NCBI GenBank assembly: GCA_937911965.1
Contig: CALDPL010000482.1
Location: 1 to 21,752, forward strand
Direction: 5' to 3'
Length of the DNA stretch: 21,752 nt
DNA from: an uncultured Allomuricauda sp.
GTDB lineage: Bacteria > Bacteroidota > Bacteroidia > Flavobacteriales > Flavobacteriaceae
The notes beneath the pieces were generated by a model that saw only the letters and a list, made by a program, of their open reading frames with translations, was not told where the DNA came from and did not search any database. The position numbers and the translations under genes are program-made. Within the stretch, counting starts at the first letter, position 1, and each line of letters opens with the position of its first letter. Shown here piece after piece: positions 8,092 through 15,153 of the stretch.

Positions 8092-8296
8092 GCTCAGGGA
8101 CAATCTGAACAATGCTGCCCGTTTGTCCGGTGCCGCCATACAAATGGGCATTGTCATTTATTTGTCGGTGCAGGGAGGCAAATGGCTGGATGCCCATTAC
8201 GGGACCCAGAAGGTCTTCCTGCCCATCTGTACCTTATTGGGGGTGGCCATATCCATCTACCTGGTGGTGCAGCAATTAAAAAGGATCAAGAATTGA
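8066..8296 (+). CDS. atpZ: AtpZ/AtpI-family ATP synthase accessory protein
   Basis: The 76-residue protein begins MNPQKSPNKLRDNLNNAARL at an ATG inside the end of the bactofilin gene. It has two membrane helices, about residues 20-38 and 47-68, linked by GGKWLDAHYGTQK. The G-G-x-W-L-D motif is typical of AtpZ/AtpI-type proteins encoded ahead of F1Fo ATP synthase genes, which assist c-ring or Fo assembly and in some species Mg transport. The frame is open further upstream to 7973, but that part is a Pro/Arg-rich shadow of bactofilin. Its stop overlaps the next gene's TTG start (TTGA), which suggests translational coupling. Confidence 0.85.
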   Translation: MNPQKSPNKLRDNLNNAARLSGAAIQMGIVIYLSVQGGKWLDAHYGTQKVFLPICTLLGVAISIYLVVQQLKRIKN

Positions 8297-8685
8297 ACAT
8301 CAGGCGCCTGCCCTTTGTCTTCCTCCTCTGCCTGCTCCTGGGCACCGGCCTACTTTTTCTCGGCCATGGCCTGCTGCTCGGGAACCTTGGCCTGGACCCC
8401 TATGGGAACCAATTGGCAAAGAGCTACCTGATCAACCTCTTGATGGCCGCAGGGATTTTTTTTGCCATATACCGATTCAGAAACAGGTACAGAAATCTTT
8501 TGGGCTTCTTTTTTCTGGGCGGCAGCCTTCTGAAATTTGGCATTTTCTTCATTTTTCTCTATCCCGGTTACCAGGCGGACGGCCAATTGGAACGGGTCGA
8601 GTTCCTCGCTTTTTTCGTCCCCTACCTCAGCTGCCTTTTTTTGGAGACCTTTTTCTTGGTGAAACTCCTTAATAATGTGGATTGA
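8293..8685 (+). CDS. Small four-helix membrane protein before atpB
   Basis: This 130-residue, very hydrophobic protein starts at TTG 8293, overlapping the atpZ stop by 4 bases. Four membrane helices are expected at about residues 5-27, 40-58, 68-88 and 104-125. Conserved-looking polar positions lie in YRFRNRYRNLLGFFFLGGSL and the ending LVKLLNNVD. I think it belongs to DUF6168, a flavobacterial family found at this spot, but I cannot confirm that without a profile search. By size, topology and position between atpZ and atpB it resembles the AtpI (subunit i) slot of other ATP synthase operons. A role in Fo assembly is therefore reasonable but inferred. The frame upstream of TTG overlaps atpZ and is ignored. 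Confidence 0.75.
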   Translation: MNIRRLPFVFLLCLLLGTGLLFLGHGLLLGNLGLDPYGNQLAKSYLINLLMAAGIFFAIYRFRNRYRNLLGFFFLGGSLLKFGIFFIFLYPGYQADGQLERVEFLAFFVPYLSCLFLETFFLVKLLNNVD

Positions 8686-8759
8686 AGCCCTGATTTTTAA
8701 CAATTGGGAATAGGAGTGAAATAAAGTGACAAAAGCTTTTTTCTTTTGAAGGAGGGGCG

Positions 8760-8767
8760 TATTTTTG
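8760..8767 (+). promoter_or_regulatory. Candidate -7 element upstream of atpB
   Basis: TATTTTTG matches TAnnTTTG exactly and sits 32 bp before the atpB ATG. The -33 side is weak: T-rich sequence lies at 8737-8747, but TTTG (8745-8748) is too close. It could give the ATP synthase genes a start separate from readthrough out of sprE and bactofilin. Confidence 0.45.
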
Positions 8768-8799
8768 CACAAATTTTCAGGACCCTTAGTTGCAGTCGT

Positions 8800-9936
8800 A
8801 TGCGATATTCGTTTTTGAGTAAAAAGTTTGTTGCCGTTTTCATCTTGATCACCGGGGCGCTATCGGCCCAAAATCATGAAGGGGGCACGGATTCGACCCC
8901 CCACGATCTGAAGACCCAGATCAAGGAATACATCGACCACCACCTTTTGGATTCCCATGATTTCAACCTCTATTCCTATACCACGGATTCCGGGGAGCAC
9001 AAATACGTCGGGGTTCCCTTGCCGGTGATCCTTTGGGACGAAGGGCTGAAGGTCTTTTCCTCCGCCAAATTGGGCCAGGGGGAAAGTGTGGCCGAGGTGG
9101 ACGGGAATTACTACACCCTGTACCACAACAAGATTTACCGTACGGATGCCCAGGGCACCCTCAACTTTGGGGCCCATGCCGAAGGGGACACCCATGTGGA
9201 GGACGCCTTTGGGGAGAACCTCGTGGTCAGTGACGCCCACCCCACCAATGTGAAGCCCTTGGATTTATCGATCACCAAGAACGTGGTCTTTATCATTGCG
9301 GTCAGCCTATTGATGGTACTGATGTTCCGGTCCATGGCCAAGAGCTATGAAAAGAACGGCCTACCCACAGGAATCGGCCGGATCTTGGAACCTTTGGTGC
9401 TCTTTGTCCGTGACGACATCGCCCGTCCCAATATCGGGGAGGGGAAGTACAAAAAATATATGGGCTATTTGCTCACCGTCTTTTTCTTTGTGTGGATCAT
9501 CAACCTCTTGGGGCTGTCCCCCTTGGGCGTGAACGTGACCAACAATATTGCGGTGACCTTTGCCCTGGCGATGATCACCTATCTGATCACCACCTTCAGC
9601 GGAAACAAAAACTATTGGAAGCACATCTTCTGGATGCCCGGGGTGCCCTGGCCCATGAAGATCATTTTGGCCCCCATCGAACTGTTGGGGACCTTTATCA
9701 AGCCCTTTTCCCTGATGATCCGACTTTATGCGAACATCACGGCCGGGCACGTGGTGATGATGAGCATCATCGGCCTCATGTTCATTTTCAAGGGCTGGAT
9801 CGGAAGTTCGCTTTCCTTTGCACTGGCCTTTGCCCTGGGATTGCTGGAGCTGTTGGTGGCCGCATTGCAGGCCTATATTTTCACCATGCTGTCCGCCCTG
9901 TATTTCGGGATGGCCGTGGAGGAGGAACACCATTGA
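8800..9936 (+). CDS. atpB: F1Fo ATP synthase subunit a
   Basis: This 378-residue subunit a has the extended form seen in Bacteroidota. A signal peptide (residues 1-23, ending GALSA) is followed by an exported domain of roughly 130 residues rich in His, Asp and Gly. The membrane part starts near 160. The essential helix-4 arginine is Arg308 in SLMIRLYANITAGHVVM, and the final helices contain the conserved Gln357 region LVAALQAYIFTMLSALYFG. Subunit a forms the two proton half-channels facing the c-ring. I start at ATG 8800 rather than the upstream ATG at 8746, because 8800 gives a clean signal peptide and lies downstream of the -7 element at 8760-8767. atpE follows 29 bp later. Confidence 0.95.
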   Translation: MRYSFLSKKFVAVFILITGALSAQNHEGGTDSTPHDLKTQIKEYIDHHLLDSHDFNLYSYTTDSGEHKYVGVPLPVILWDEGLKVFSSAKLGQGESVAEVDGNYYTLYHNKIYRTDAQGTLNFGAHAEGDTHVEDAFGENLVVSDAHPTNVKPLDLSITKNVVFIIAVSLLMVLMFRSMAKSYEKNGLPTGIGRILEPLVLFVRDDIARPNIGEGKYKKYMGYLLTVFFFVWIINLLGLSPLGVNVTNNIAVTFALAMITYLITTFSGNKNYWKHIFWMPGVPWPMKIILAPIELLGTFIKPFSLMIRLYANITAGHVVMMSIIGLMFIFKGWIGSSLSFALAFALGLLELLVAALQAYIFTMLSALYFGMAVEEEHH

Positions 9937-9965
9937 GTTGAACGTTTAATTTAAATCTATATATC

Positions 9966-10157
9966 ATGACAATTCCAAACATCGTAGGTGCCGGTTTGAT
10001 CGTAATCGGAGCTGGATTGGGTATCGGTAGGATCGGTGGCCAGGCCATGGACGCCATTGCCCGTCAGCCCGAGGCTTCCGGAAAGATCCAAACAGCCATG
10101 TTGATCGCCGCCGCCCTTATTGAAGGTATTGGTTTCGCTGCACTTTTTGCATCCTAG
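9966..10157 (+). CDS. atpE: F1Fo ATP synthase subunit c
   Basis: The 63-residue c subunit is a helical hairpin: a Gly-rich first helix (GAGLGIGRIGG), the polar loop ARQPEA (32-37) that contacts F1, and a second helix with the ion-binding carboxylate Glu53 in ALIEGIGF. Positions that bind Na+ in sodium-type rings are not kept: Ile replaces the helix-1 Gln and Gly follows Glu53 instead of Ser, so the ring should be proton-coupled. It is short at the N-terminus compared with E. coli subunit c (79 aa) but normal for Bacteroidota. A hairpin after the stop may help set the high c-subunit expression. Confidence 0.96.
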   Translation: MTIPNIVGAGLIVIGAGLGIGRIGGQAMDAIARQPEASGKIQTAMLIAAALIEGIGFAALFAS

Positions 10158-10185
10158 TCGACGGCCTTGAGCGTATTGATGGAGC

Positions 10186-10208
10186 GGCCGTGGCGGTTGG
10201 CCATGGCC
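10186..10208 (+). promoter_or_regulatory. RNA hairpin between atpE and atpF
   Basis: GGCCGTGG (10186-10193) can pair with CCATGGCC (10201-10208), seven Watson-Crick pairs and one G-U, around a 7-nt loop. No T run follows, so it is not a typical terminator. The atpE-atpF gap is 100 bp, by far the longest among the atp genes here. A hairpin protecting the atpE 3' end, or reducing readthrough into atpF, would fit the higher copy number of subunit c. That role is inferred. Confidence 0.4.
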
Positions 10209-10257
10209 CTTCATTAAAAATTAAACGGTAAAAAAGCATTAATATAATTTTCATTGC

Positions 10258-10758
10258 ATGGACAAGTTACTCGATCAGTTTTCCCTTGGCCTTTTTTTCT
10301 GGCAATTGCTGCTCTTCGTGGCCCTGTTCTTCCTGTTGTACAAGGTGGCCTGGAAACCCATTCTCGGGGCCGTTGAGAAACGGGAGGAGGGCATAAAGGA
10401 CGCCCTTGAGGCCGCAGAGAGCGCCAAAAAAGAAATGCAGAACGTGACGGCCGATAGCGAAAGATTGCTCAAAGAGGCCCGTGCGGAACGTGACAGCCTG
10501 TTGAAGGAGGCCCGGGAAATCAAGGAGAACCTTATTTCGGAGGCCAAGGAACAGGCCCAGGCCGAAGGGGACAAGATGATCAAGCAGGCCCAGGCCGCCA
10601 TCGATAGTGAGAAGAAGGCCGCCATGGCGGACATCAAGCAACAACTGGCCGGCCTATCCGTGGAGATCGCGGAAAAGGTGATCCGGGAAGAACTCTCCAA
10701 CAAGGACCGACAACTCAAGTTGGTCAACGGCCTTGTGGACGATATCAAACTCAACTAG
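10258..10758 (+). CDS. atpF: F1Fo ATP synthase subunit b
   Basis: This 166-residue protein has one N-terminal membrane helix (about residues 10-30, LGLFFWQLLLFVALFFLLYK) followed by a long charged coiled coil to about 140. The conserved VAWKPILGAVEKRE lies just after the helix, and the C-terminus contains LSVEIAEKVIREEL. It is the peripheral stalk linking Fo subunit a to the F1 head through delta. Length agrees with bacterial b subunits. atpH starts 3 bp after the stop. Confidence 0.95.
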   Translation: MDKLLDQFSLGLFFWQLLLFVALFFLLYKVAWKPILGAVEKREEGIKDALEAAESAKKEMQNVTADSERLLKEARAERDSLLKEAREIKENLISEAKEQAQAEGDKMIKQAQAAIDSEKKAAMADIKQQLAGLSVEIAEKVIREELSNKDRQLKLVNGLVDDIKLN

Positions 10759-10761
10759 GAT

Positions 10762-11301
10762 ATGAGCGGAAACAGGGCGGCCATACGCTATGCCAAGGCG
10801 ACTTTGGAACATGCGATCGGGGAGAAGGCCGATGCGGCGGTGAACGCCGATATGGAGCAGATCGCAGCGACCATTGCCGGGAGCGCTGAACTTCGATTGG
10901 TATTGGAAAGCCCGGTCATCAAGGCCGAGGACAAGAACAATGCATTGCTTGAAATTTTCAGCGGTGCCAATGGAATTACCAAGGGCTTGATCCAAACCCT
11001 TTTGGGCAACAAGAGAATATCCCTATTGCAGGAGGTGGCCCTTAAGTATTCGGACCTGTACCGGGAACTCAAAGGGGAACGCAGGGCCATTGTGACCACG
11101 GCGGTCCCATTGAGCGGGGATCTGGAAAAGAAGATCCTTGAAACGGTGACCCGGGCCACGGGCAACCAAGTGAGCCTGGAGAACCGTGTCGATCCGGACA
11201 TCATCGGGGGCTTTGTCCTTCGGATCGGGGATACCCGTTACGATGCGAGCATCGCGAGCAAATTGAATGGATTGAAAAGAGAATTTACAAAAAGTCTTTA
11301 A
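10762..11301 (+). CDS. atpH: F1Fo ATP synthase subunit delta
   Basis: The 179-residue protein matches subunit delta (OSCP-like) in length and pattern. A helical N-terminal domain starts RAAIRYAKATLEHA, which contains the conserved RYAKAL-like segment. A C-terminal domain has GERRAIVTTAVPLS and the family signature VDPDIIGGFVLRIGDTRYDAS. It caps the alpha subunits and holds the b stalk. It follows atpF after 3 bp and precedes atpA by 57 bp. Confidence 0.94.
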   Translation: MSGNRAAIRYAKATLEHAIGEKADAAVNADMEQIAATIAGSAELRLVLESPVIKAEDKNNALLEIFSGANGITKGLIQTLLGNKRISLLQEVALKYSDLYRELKGERRAIVTTAVPLSGDLEKKILETVTRATGNQVSLENRVDPDIIGGFVLRIGDTRYDASIASKLNGLKREFTKSL

Positions 11302-11358
11302 ACCAAAACGAGCCGCTGTGCCCTAGGTCGCGGCAACAATGTTTTATATTCTAATCTT

Positions 11359-12936
11359 ATGGCAGGAGTAAAAGCCGCTGAGGTTTCAGCAATTTTGAAA
11401 AAACAATTATCAGGCTTCCAGGCAACCGCTTCCCTGGATGAAGTGGGTACCGTATTGACCGTAGGGGACGGTATCGCCCGGGTTTACGGCCTTTCCAATG
11501 CCCAATACGGGGAACTCGTGGAGTTCGACGGGGGGATGCAGGGACTGGTTTTGAACCTGGAAGAGGACAATGTGGGAGTGGTATTGTTGGGTCCATCCAA
11601 GGAAATTGTGGAAGGGGCAACCGTCAAAAGGACGGAACGCATCGCCTCCCTTAAGGTTGGTGAGGGCATTGTTGGCCGGGTCATAGATACCTTGGGCAAG
11701 CCCATAGACGGCAAGGGACCCATTACAGGGGACACCTATGAGATGCCCTTGGAGCGCAAGGCTCCCGGGGTCATCTTCAGACAGCCCGTGAACGAACCCT
11801 TGCAGACGGGCATCAAGGCCATCGACGCCATGATCCCGGTCGGAAGGGGACAAAGGGAATTGGTGATCGGGGACAAACAGACCGGTAAGACCACGGTTTG
11901 TGTTGATACCATTTTGAACCAGAAGGAATTTTACGATGCCGGACAGCCGGTATATTGCATCTATGTCGCCATAGGCCAAAAGGCTTCCACGGTGGCCGCC
12001 ATTGCCAAGACCTTGGAGGACAAAGGGGCCATGGCCTATACCACCATTGTGGCGGCCAATGCATCGGACCCTGCCCCCATGCAGGTTTATGCCCCCATGG
12101 CCGGAGCTGCCATTGGGGAATTTTTCAGGGATACCGGTCGTCCGGCCCTGATCATCTATGATGACCTTTCAAAACAGGCCGTTGCCTACCGTGAAGTATC
12201 CCTTCTATTGAGGAGGCCCCCGGGACGTGAGGCCTATCCCGGGGATGTGTTCTACCTTCACTCCAGATTGTTGGAGCGTGCGGCCAAGATCATCGCCGAT
12301 GATGAGATTGCCAAGAACATGAACGATCTTCCGGAGTCCCTGAAACCCTTGGTAAAAGGAGGAGGTTCCTTGACCGCCCTACCGATTATCGAGACCCAGG
12401 CCGGGGACGTTTCAGCCTATATCCCAACCAACGTGATTTCCATCACCGATGGACAGATATTTTTGGAACAGGACCTGTTCAACCAGGGGGTACGACCCGC
12501 GATCAACGTGGGGATTTCCGTATCCCGTGTGGGTGGAAATGCCCAGATCAAATCCATGAAGAAAGTGGCCGGAACCCTTAAACTGGACCAGGCCCAGTTC
12601 CGTGAACTGGAAGCCTTTGCCAAGTTCGGTTCCGATTTGGATGCGGCTACCCTGAACGTGATCGAGAAAGGACGCAGGAACGTGGAGATCTTGAAACAGG
12701 GGCAGAACGATCCCTTTACCGTGGAAGACCAGGTGGCCATCATCTTTGCCGGCTCCAAGAACCTTTTGAGGAATGTTCCCGTGGACAAGGTAAAGGAATT
12801 TGAAAAGGACTATTTGGAACTGTTGGGTGCCAAGCACAGGAATGTACTGGACGCCCTCAAAGCGGGCAAATTGACCGATGAGATCGTCGACACCCTGACC
12901 AGTGTCTGCAAGGATCTCTCCAGCAGGTATCAATAG
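11359..12936 (+). CDS. atpA: F1Fo ATP synthase subunit alpha
   Basis: The 525-residue protein is full length. It contains the N-terminal beta-barrel (about 25-95), Walker A GDKQTGKT (171-178), the Walker B region ALIIYDDL (263-270), [20 protein letters not shown] in the nucleotide domain, and the arginine finger Arg390 in [15 protein letters not shown]. Alpha carries the non-catalytic nucleotide sites and lends its arginine to catalysis in beta. It lies between atpH and atpG. The beta and epsilon genes (atpD, atpC) are not in this window, a separation common in Bacteroidota. Confidence 0.97.
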   Translation: MAGVKAAEVSAILKKQLSGFQATASLDEVGTVLTVGDGIARVYGLSNAQYGELVEFDGGMQGLVLNLEEDNVGVVLLGPSKEIVEGATVKRTERIASLKVGEGIVGRVIDTLGKPIDGKGPITGDTYEMPLERKAPGVIFRQPVNEPLQTGIKAIDAMIPVGRGQRELVIGDKQTGKTTVCVDTILNQKEFYDAGQPVYCIYVAIGQKASTVAAIAKTLEDKGAMAYTTIVAANASDPAPMQVYAPMAGAAIGEFFRDTGRPALIIYDDLSKQAVAYREVSLLLRRPPGREAYPGDVFYLHSRLLERAAKIIADDEIAKNMNDLPESLKPLVKGGGSLTALPIIETQAGDVSAYIPTNVISITDGQIFLEQDLFNQGVRPAINVGISVSRVGGNAQIKSMKKVAGTLKLDQAQFRELEAFAKFGSDLDAATLNVIEKGRRNVEILKQGQNDPFTVEDQVAIIFAGSKNLLRNVPVDKVKEFEKDYLELLGAKHRNVLDALKAGKLTDEIVDTLTSVCKDLSSRYQ

Positions 12937-12987
12937 GCAATTAAATAACAATACCGTCCTTGAAGGACATGTTTAGAAGAGGCTGAT

Positions 12988-13848
12988 ATGGCGAATCTAA
13001 AGGAAATACGGAACAGGATTTCATCCATCTCCTCCACGATGCAGATCACCAGTGCCATGAAAATGGTATCCGCTGCAAAGTTGAAGAAGGCCCAGGATGC
13101 CATTACGGCAATGCGCCCCTATTCGGACAAACTTACCGAATTGTTGCAGAGCTTGAGTGGTAGCCTGGAAGGGGACGGGGGAAGCAAATATGCGGACAAC
13201 AGGGTCGTGGAGAAGGTTTTGGTGGTGACCATTACCTCCAACCGGGGACTTTGTGGGGCCTTCAATTCCAATATCATCAAGCAGAGTACTAACCTGACCA
13301 CGGGCAAGTATGCCGGAAAGCAGGTCGACTTTGTGGCCATTGGAAAGAAGGGGAACGATGCCCTTCATAAGAAGTACAGCGTAGTGGCAAACCACAGCGA
13401 TGTCTATGACGATTTGACCTTTGAGCACGTTGCCGCCATAGCCGAGTATTTGATGGAAGAGTTCACCAGCGGTCGGTACGATCGGGTGGAATTGGTGTAC
13501 AACAAGTTCAAGAACGCCGCCACCCAGATCATTATGAACGAACAGTTCCTGCCCATCGTTCCGATGGAAGGGGACAGCTCCAAGGTTGCGGATTATATCC
13601 ATGAGCCCTCCAAGGAGGAAATTGTGGAACAATTGATCCCCAAATCCTTGAAGACCCAACTGTTCAAGGCCATAAGGGATTCCTTTGCCTCAGAGCACGG
13701 GGCCCGGATGACTGCCATGCACAAAGCCACGGACAATGCCACAGACCTAAGGGACCAGCTGAAACTGACCTATAACAAGGCCAGACAGGCAGCCATTACC
13801 AATGAGATCCTGGAAATTGTTGGAGGCGCGGAAGCGTTGAACAATTAG
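12988..13848 (+). CDS. atpG: F1Fo ATP synthase subunit gamma
   Basis: The 286-residue protein has the two terminal helices that form the rotating shaft. The N-terminal one starts MANLKEIRNRISSISSTMQI and includes TSAMKMVSAAKLKKA; the C-terminal one runs from about 255 and includes TYNKARQAAITNEILEIVGG. The middle alpha/beta domain has SNRGLCGAFNSNI. It couples c-ring rotation to catalysis. The last eight codons, reading GAEALNN and stop, form the start of the first 47-bp repeat unit at 13825, and that stretch is copied three more times just downstream. Confidence 0.96.
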   Translation: MANLKEIRNRISSISSTMQITSAMKMVSAAKLKKAQDAITAMRPYSDKLTELLQSLSGSLEGDGGSKYADNRVVEKVLVVTITSNRGLCGAFNSNIIKQSTNLTTGKYAGKQVDFVAIGKKGNDALHKKYSVVANHSDVYDDLTFEHVAAIAEYLMEEFTSGRYDRVELVYNKFKNAATQIIMNEQFLPIVPMEGDSSKVADYIHEPSKEEIVEQLIPKSLKTQLFKAIRDSFASEHGARMTAMHKATDNATDLRDQLKLTYNKARQAAITNEILEIVGGAEALNN

Positions 13849-14004
13849 GCCGCAGGCCAAATGTTCCCAAAGGCGCGGAAGCGTTGAACAATTAGGCCGC
13901 AGGCCAAATGTTCCCAAAGGTGCGGAAGCGCTGAACAATTAGGCCGCAGGCCAAATGTTCCCAAGGGCGCGGAAGCGTTGAACAATTAGGCCGCAGGCCA
14001 AATG
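13825..14004. repeat. 47-bp tandem array copied from the atpG end
   Basis: Four head-to-tail copies start at 13825, 13872, 13919 and 13966, exactly 47 bp apart. The last is cut after about 39 bp. The first 24 bases of each copy are the final codons of atpG (Gly-Ala-Glu-Ala-Leu-Asn-Asn-stop); the remaining 23 are spacer containing GGCCGCAGGCC, which can fold into a small hairpin. Copies 1 and 2 are identical. Copy 3 differs by GGC to GGT and TTG to CTG, both synonymous in the atpG frame, and by one spacer base. Copy 4 matches copy 1 through its first 39 bases. Only copy 1 is translated, so copy number can change without altering gamma. There are no unique spacers, so it is not a CRISPR. Confidence 0.95.
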
Positions 14005-14019
14005 CTTGGAAACGGTATC

Positions 14020-14586
14020 CTACGCACTTGCCAAATCCATATCTTCTATACTCAATTTCAGTTTTGGATTGTTCAATTCCTTGATTGTCGTATGGATTTT
14101 TTTTCTATCGGATTGAGGTAAAAAAGTTGGAATCAAATCTGATAGATTTATTTTTAAAAGTCGATGGATGACAATCAAATCCTTTAGCGAAAAAGGACTC
14201 ACTCCATTAATCAGTTCGGACATATAAGATTTACTGCGGTGCCCCAATATCTTTCCGAAATCTTGTTGGGTCAGATTTAAGTTTTTCAACTTCTTACGGA
14301 TAAGTGCTTTCCTTCGCCAAATGAACAACCTTTCCTTTTCGGCTATCGATTCTGCAAGGTCACTATCTTGTAATTTTTTGACAGGAACGTTGGATTTTGC
14401 ATTCCAATTTCGGTTTTCGTACTGCTCAATTAAGTCTCTTAGTTTTTTTCTGACAGATTTGTATTTTGGGTTCTCCTTTGAAAGTACTCGCAATTTTCTG
14501 TCCGCTATCAATGCCCTTTCAAAATCCAATTCGTTTTGGATTTTTCCAGCTTCAATCAGTTTTGATATATCAAATTGAGTTTTCAT
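14020..14586 (-). CDS. higA: HigA-type antitoxin, XRE-family HTH protein
   Basis: This 188-residue protein is encoded just after the HigB-like toxin. A charged helical N-terminal part (1-95, with LDFERALIADRKLRVL) precedes an XRE-type helix-turn-helix at about 98-155. The latter contains LNLTQQDFGKILGHRSKSYM and the segment LINGVSPFSLKDLIVIHRLL. The DNA-binding domain should neutralise the toxin and repress the shared promoter. It is longer than classic HigA (about 100 aa). ATG at 14586 lies 10 nt beyond the toxin stop with AT-rich sequence before it; an in-frame ATG at 14610 would add eight residues and overlap the toxin. Base composition is clearly AT-richer than neighbouring genes, suggesting acquisition. 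Confidence 0.83.
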   Translation of the reverse strand: MKTQFDISKLIEAGKIQNELDFERALIADRKLRVLSKENPKYKSVRKKLRDLIEQYENRNWNAKSNVPVKKLQDSDLAESIAEKERLFIWRRKALIRKKLKNLNLTQQDFGKILGHRSKSYMSELINGVSPFSLKDLIVIHRLLKINLSDLIPTFLPQSDRKKIHTTIKELNNPKLKLSIEDMDLASA

Positions 14587-14596
14587 GATTTTATTG

Positions 14597-14935
14597 TTAA
14601 ATCCAATCATTGGACCTTAACCACTTTTTAATAGTGTTCCTATTGTTCTTGAATGTAGTTTCATATTCTTGATGTGACCCCGCCCATACAACGGTGGCTT
14701 CTATATCGTCAAATTCAATCAAAATCATTGTTCTGTGAATGTTGATGTTAAAAAGGTAAAAACCGTCACTATGCACATTGTCTGCATCTTTCCTTGTTAA
14801 ATTCAGTTCAGATTGATTCTTCCATTTACTTTCGGTTATATCTTTAATCAACTGGTCTACAGCTTTGGTCAAAGGCACATTTCCTTTGTTTTTTCTTTTT
14901 AGTTTTTCCAATAATTTTTTATTTGTCAATCTCAT
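14597..14935 (-). CDS. higB: HigB-family mRNA interferase toxin
   Basis: The 112-residue basic protein fits the HigB toxin family (RelE-like fold). The strand FYLFNINIHRTMILIEF (59-75) is followed by the family signature WAGSHQEYE (84-92) and a C-terminal basic helix FKNNRNTIKKWL. Such toxins cleave mRNA on the ribosome. The toxin gene precedes the antitoxin, the usual order for higBA and opposite to most type II pairs. The pair is leftward, opposing the flanking operons, and AT-rich. Its promoter and operator lie at 14945-14981. The expected signature residues are present, so it is probably intact. Confidence 0.85.
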   Translation of the reverse strand: MRLTNKKLLEKLKRKNKGNVPLTKAVDQLIKDITESKWKNQSELNLTRKDADNVHSDGFYLFNINIHRTMILIEFDDIEATVVWAGSHQEYETTFKNNRNTIKKWLRSNDWI

Positions 14936-14944
14936 CTGTCATTG

Positions 14945-14981
14945 CAAATATACAAATAGTTCTTATTATATCCGAACTATT
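14945..14981 (-). promoter_or_regulatory. higBA promoter with palindromic operator
   Basis: On the minus strand TATATTTG (14945-14952) is an exact TAnnTTTG -7 element, ending 10 bp before the toxin ATG. Immediately upstream is a perfect 8-bp inverted repeat, AATAGTTC/GAACTATT (arms 14955-14962 and 14974-14981, 11-nt spacer), extendable with CAAATA-type flanks. It occupies the spacer between -7 and -33, where bound HigA would block RNA polymerase. Autoregulation by this site is inferred from the usual behaviour of higBA modules. Confidence 0.6.
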
Positions 14982-15082
14982 CTATTTGCTGATATTCCCT
15001 GTTTCCAGTGGGTTCGCTGCACCTGAAATTTCGGCGTCCCCATGCTGGTGGGATTGAATGGCTTGGAGGCATCTATGATAAT

Positions 15083-15116
15083 TTTGATTAGAGTATAGGG
15101 ATTGGGGATGTATTTG
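15083..15116 (+). promoter_or_regulatory. Candidate promoter of the envelope cluster
   Basis: TTTG (15083-15086) and TGTATTTG (15109-15116, one mismatch to TAnnTTTG) are 22 nt apart, an acceptable spacing for a Bacteroidota promoter. Transcription would start near 15123, placing the hairpin at 15125-15153 at the very start of the message. Confidence 0.35.
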
Positions 15117-15124
15117 CCCACAAG

Positions 15125-15153
15125 AGGCCCGCTATCCTATGTAGTGGCCTTTT
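15125..15153 (+). terminator. Terminator-like hairpin before flippase gene
   Basis: AGGCC (15125-15129) pairs with GGCCT (15146-15150), continued by CTA (15132-15134) with TAG (15142-15144) across a small internal loop; TTTT ends at 15153. It could be the rightward atp-operon terminator, now cut off from atpG by the toxin-antitoxin segment, or a leader attenuator for the downstream cluster. Confidence 0.4.

Noticed and set aside
8746..8799. Upstream ATG for atpB
   Set aside because: It would begin before the -7 element at 8760-8767 and put 18 non-family residues ahead of a clean signal peptide.
9966..10157. Sodium-type c-ring
   Set aside because: The helix-1 Gln and the Ser after the carboxylate needed for Na+ binding are replaced by Ile and Gly.
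13747..13938. Leftward 63-codon frame across the repeats
   Set aside because: It is a by-product of the repeated sequence and the complement of atpG; no independent evidence.
13825..14004. CRISPR array
   Set aside because: The copies are contiguous with no unique spacers, and the unit comes from the end of atpG.
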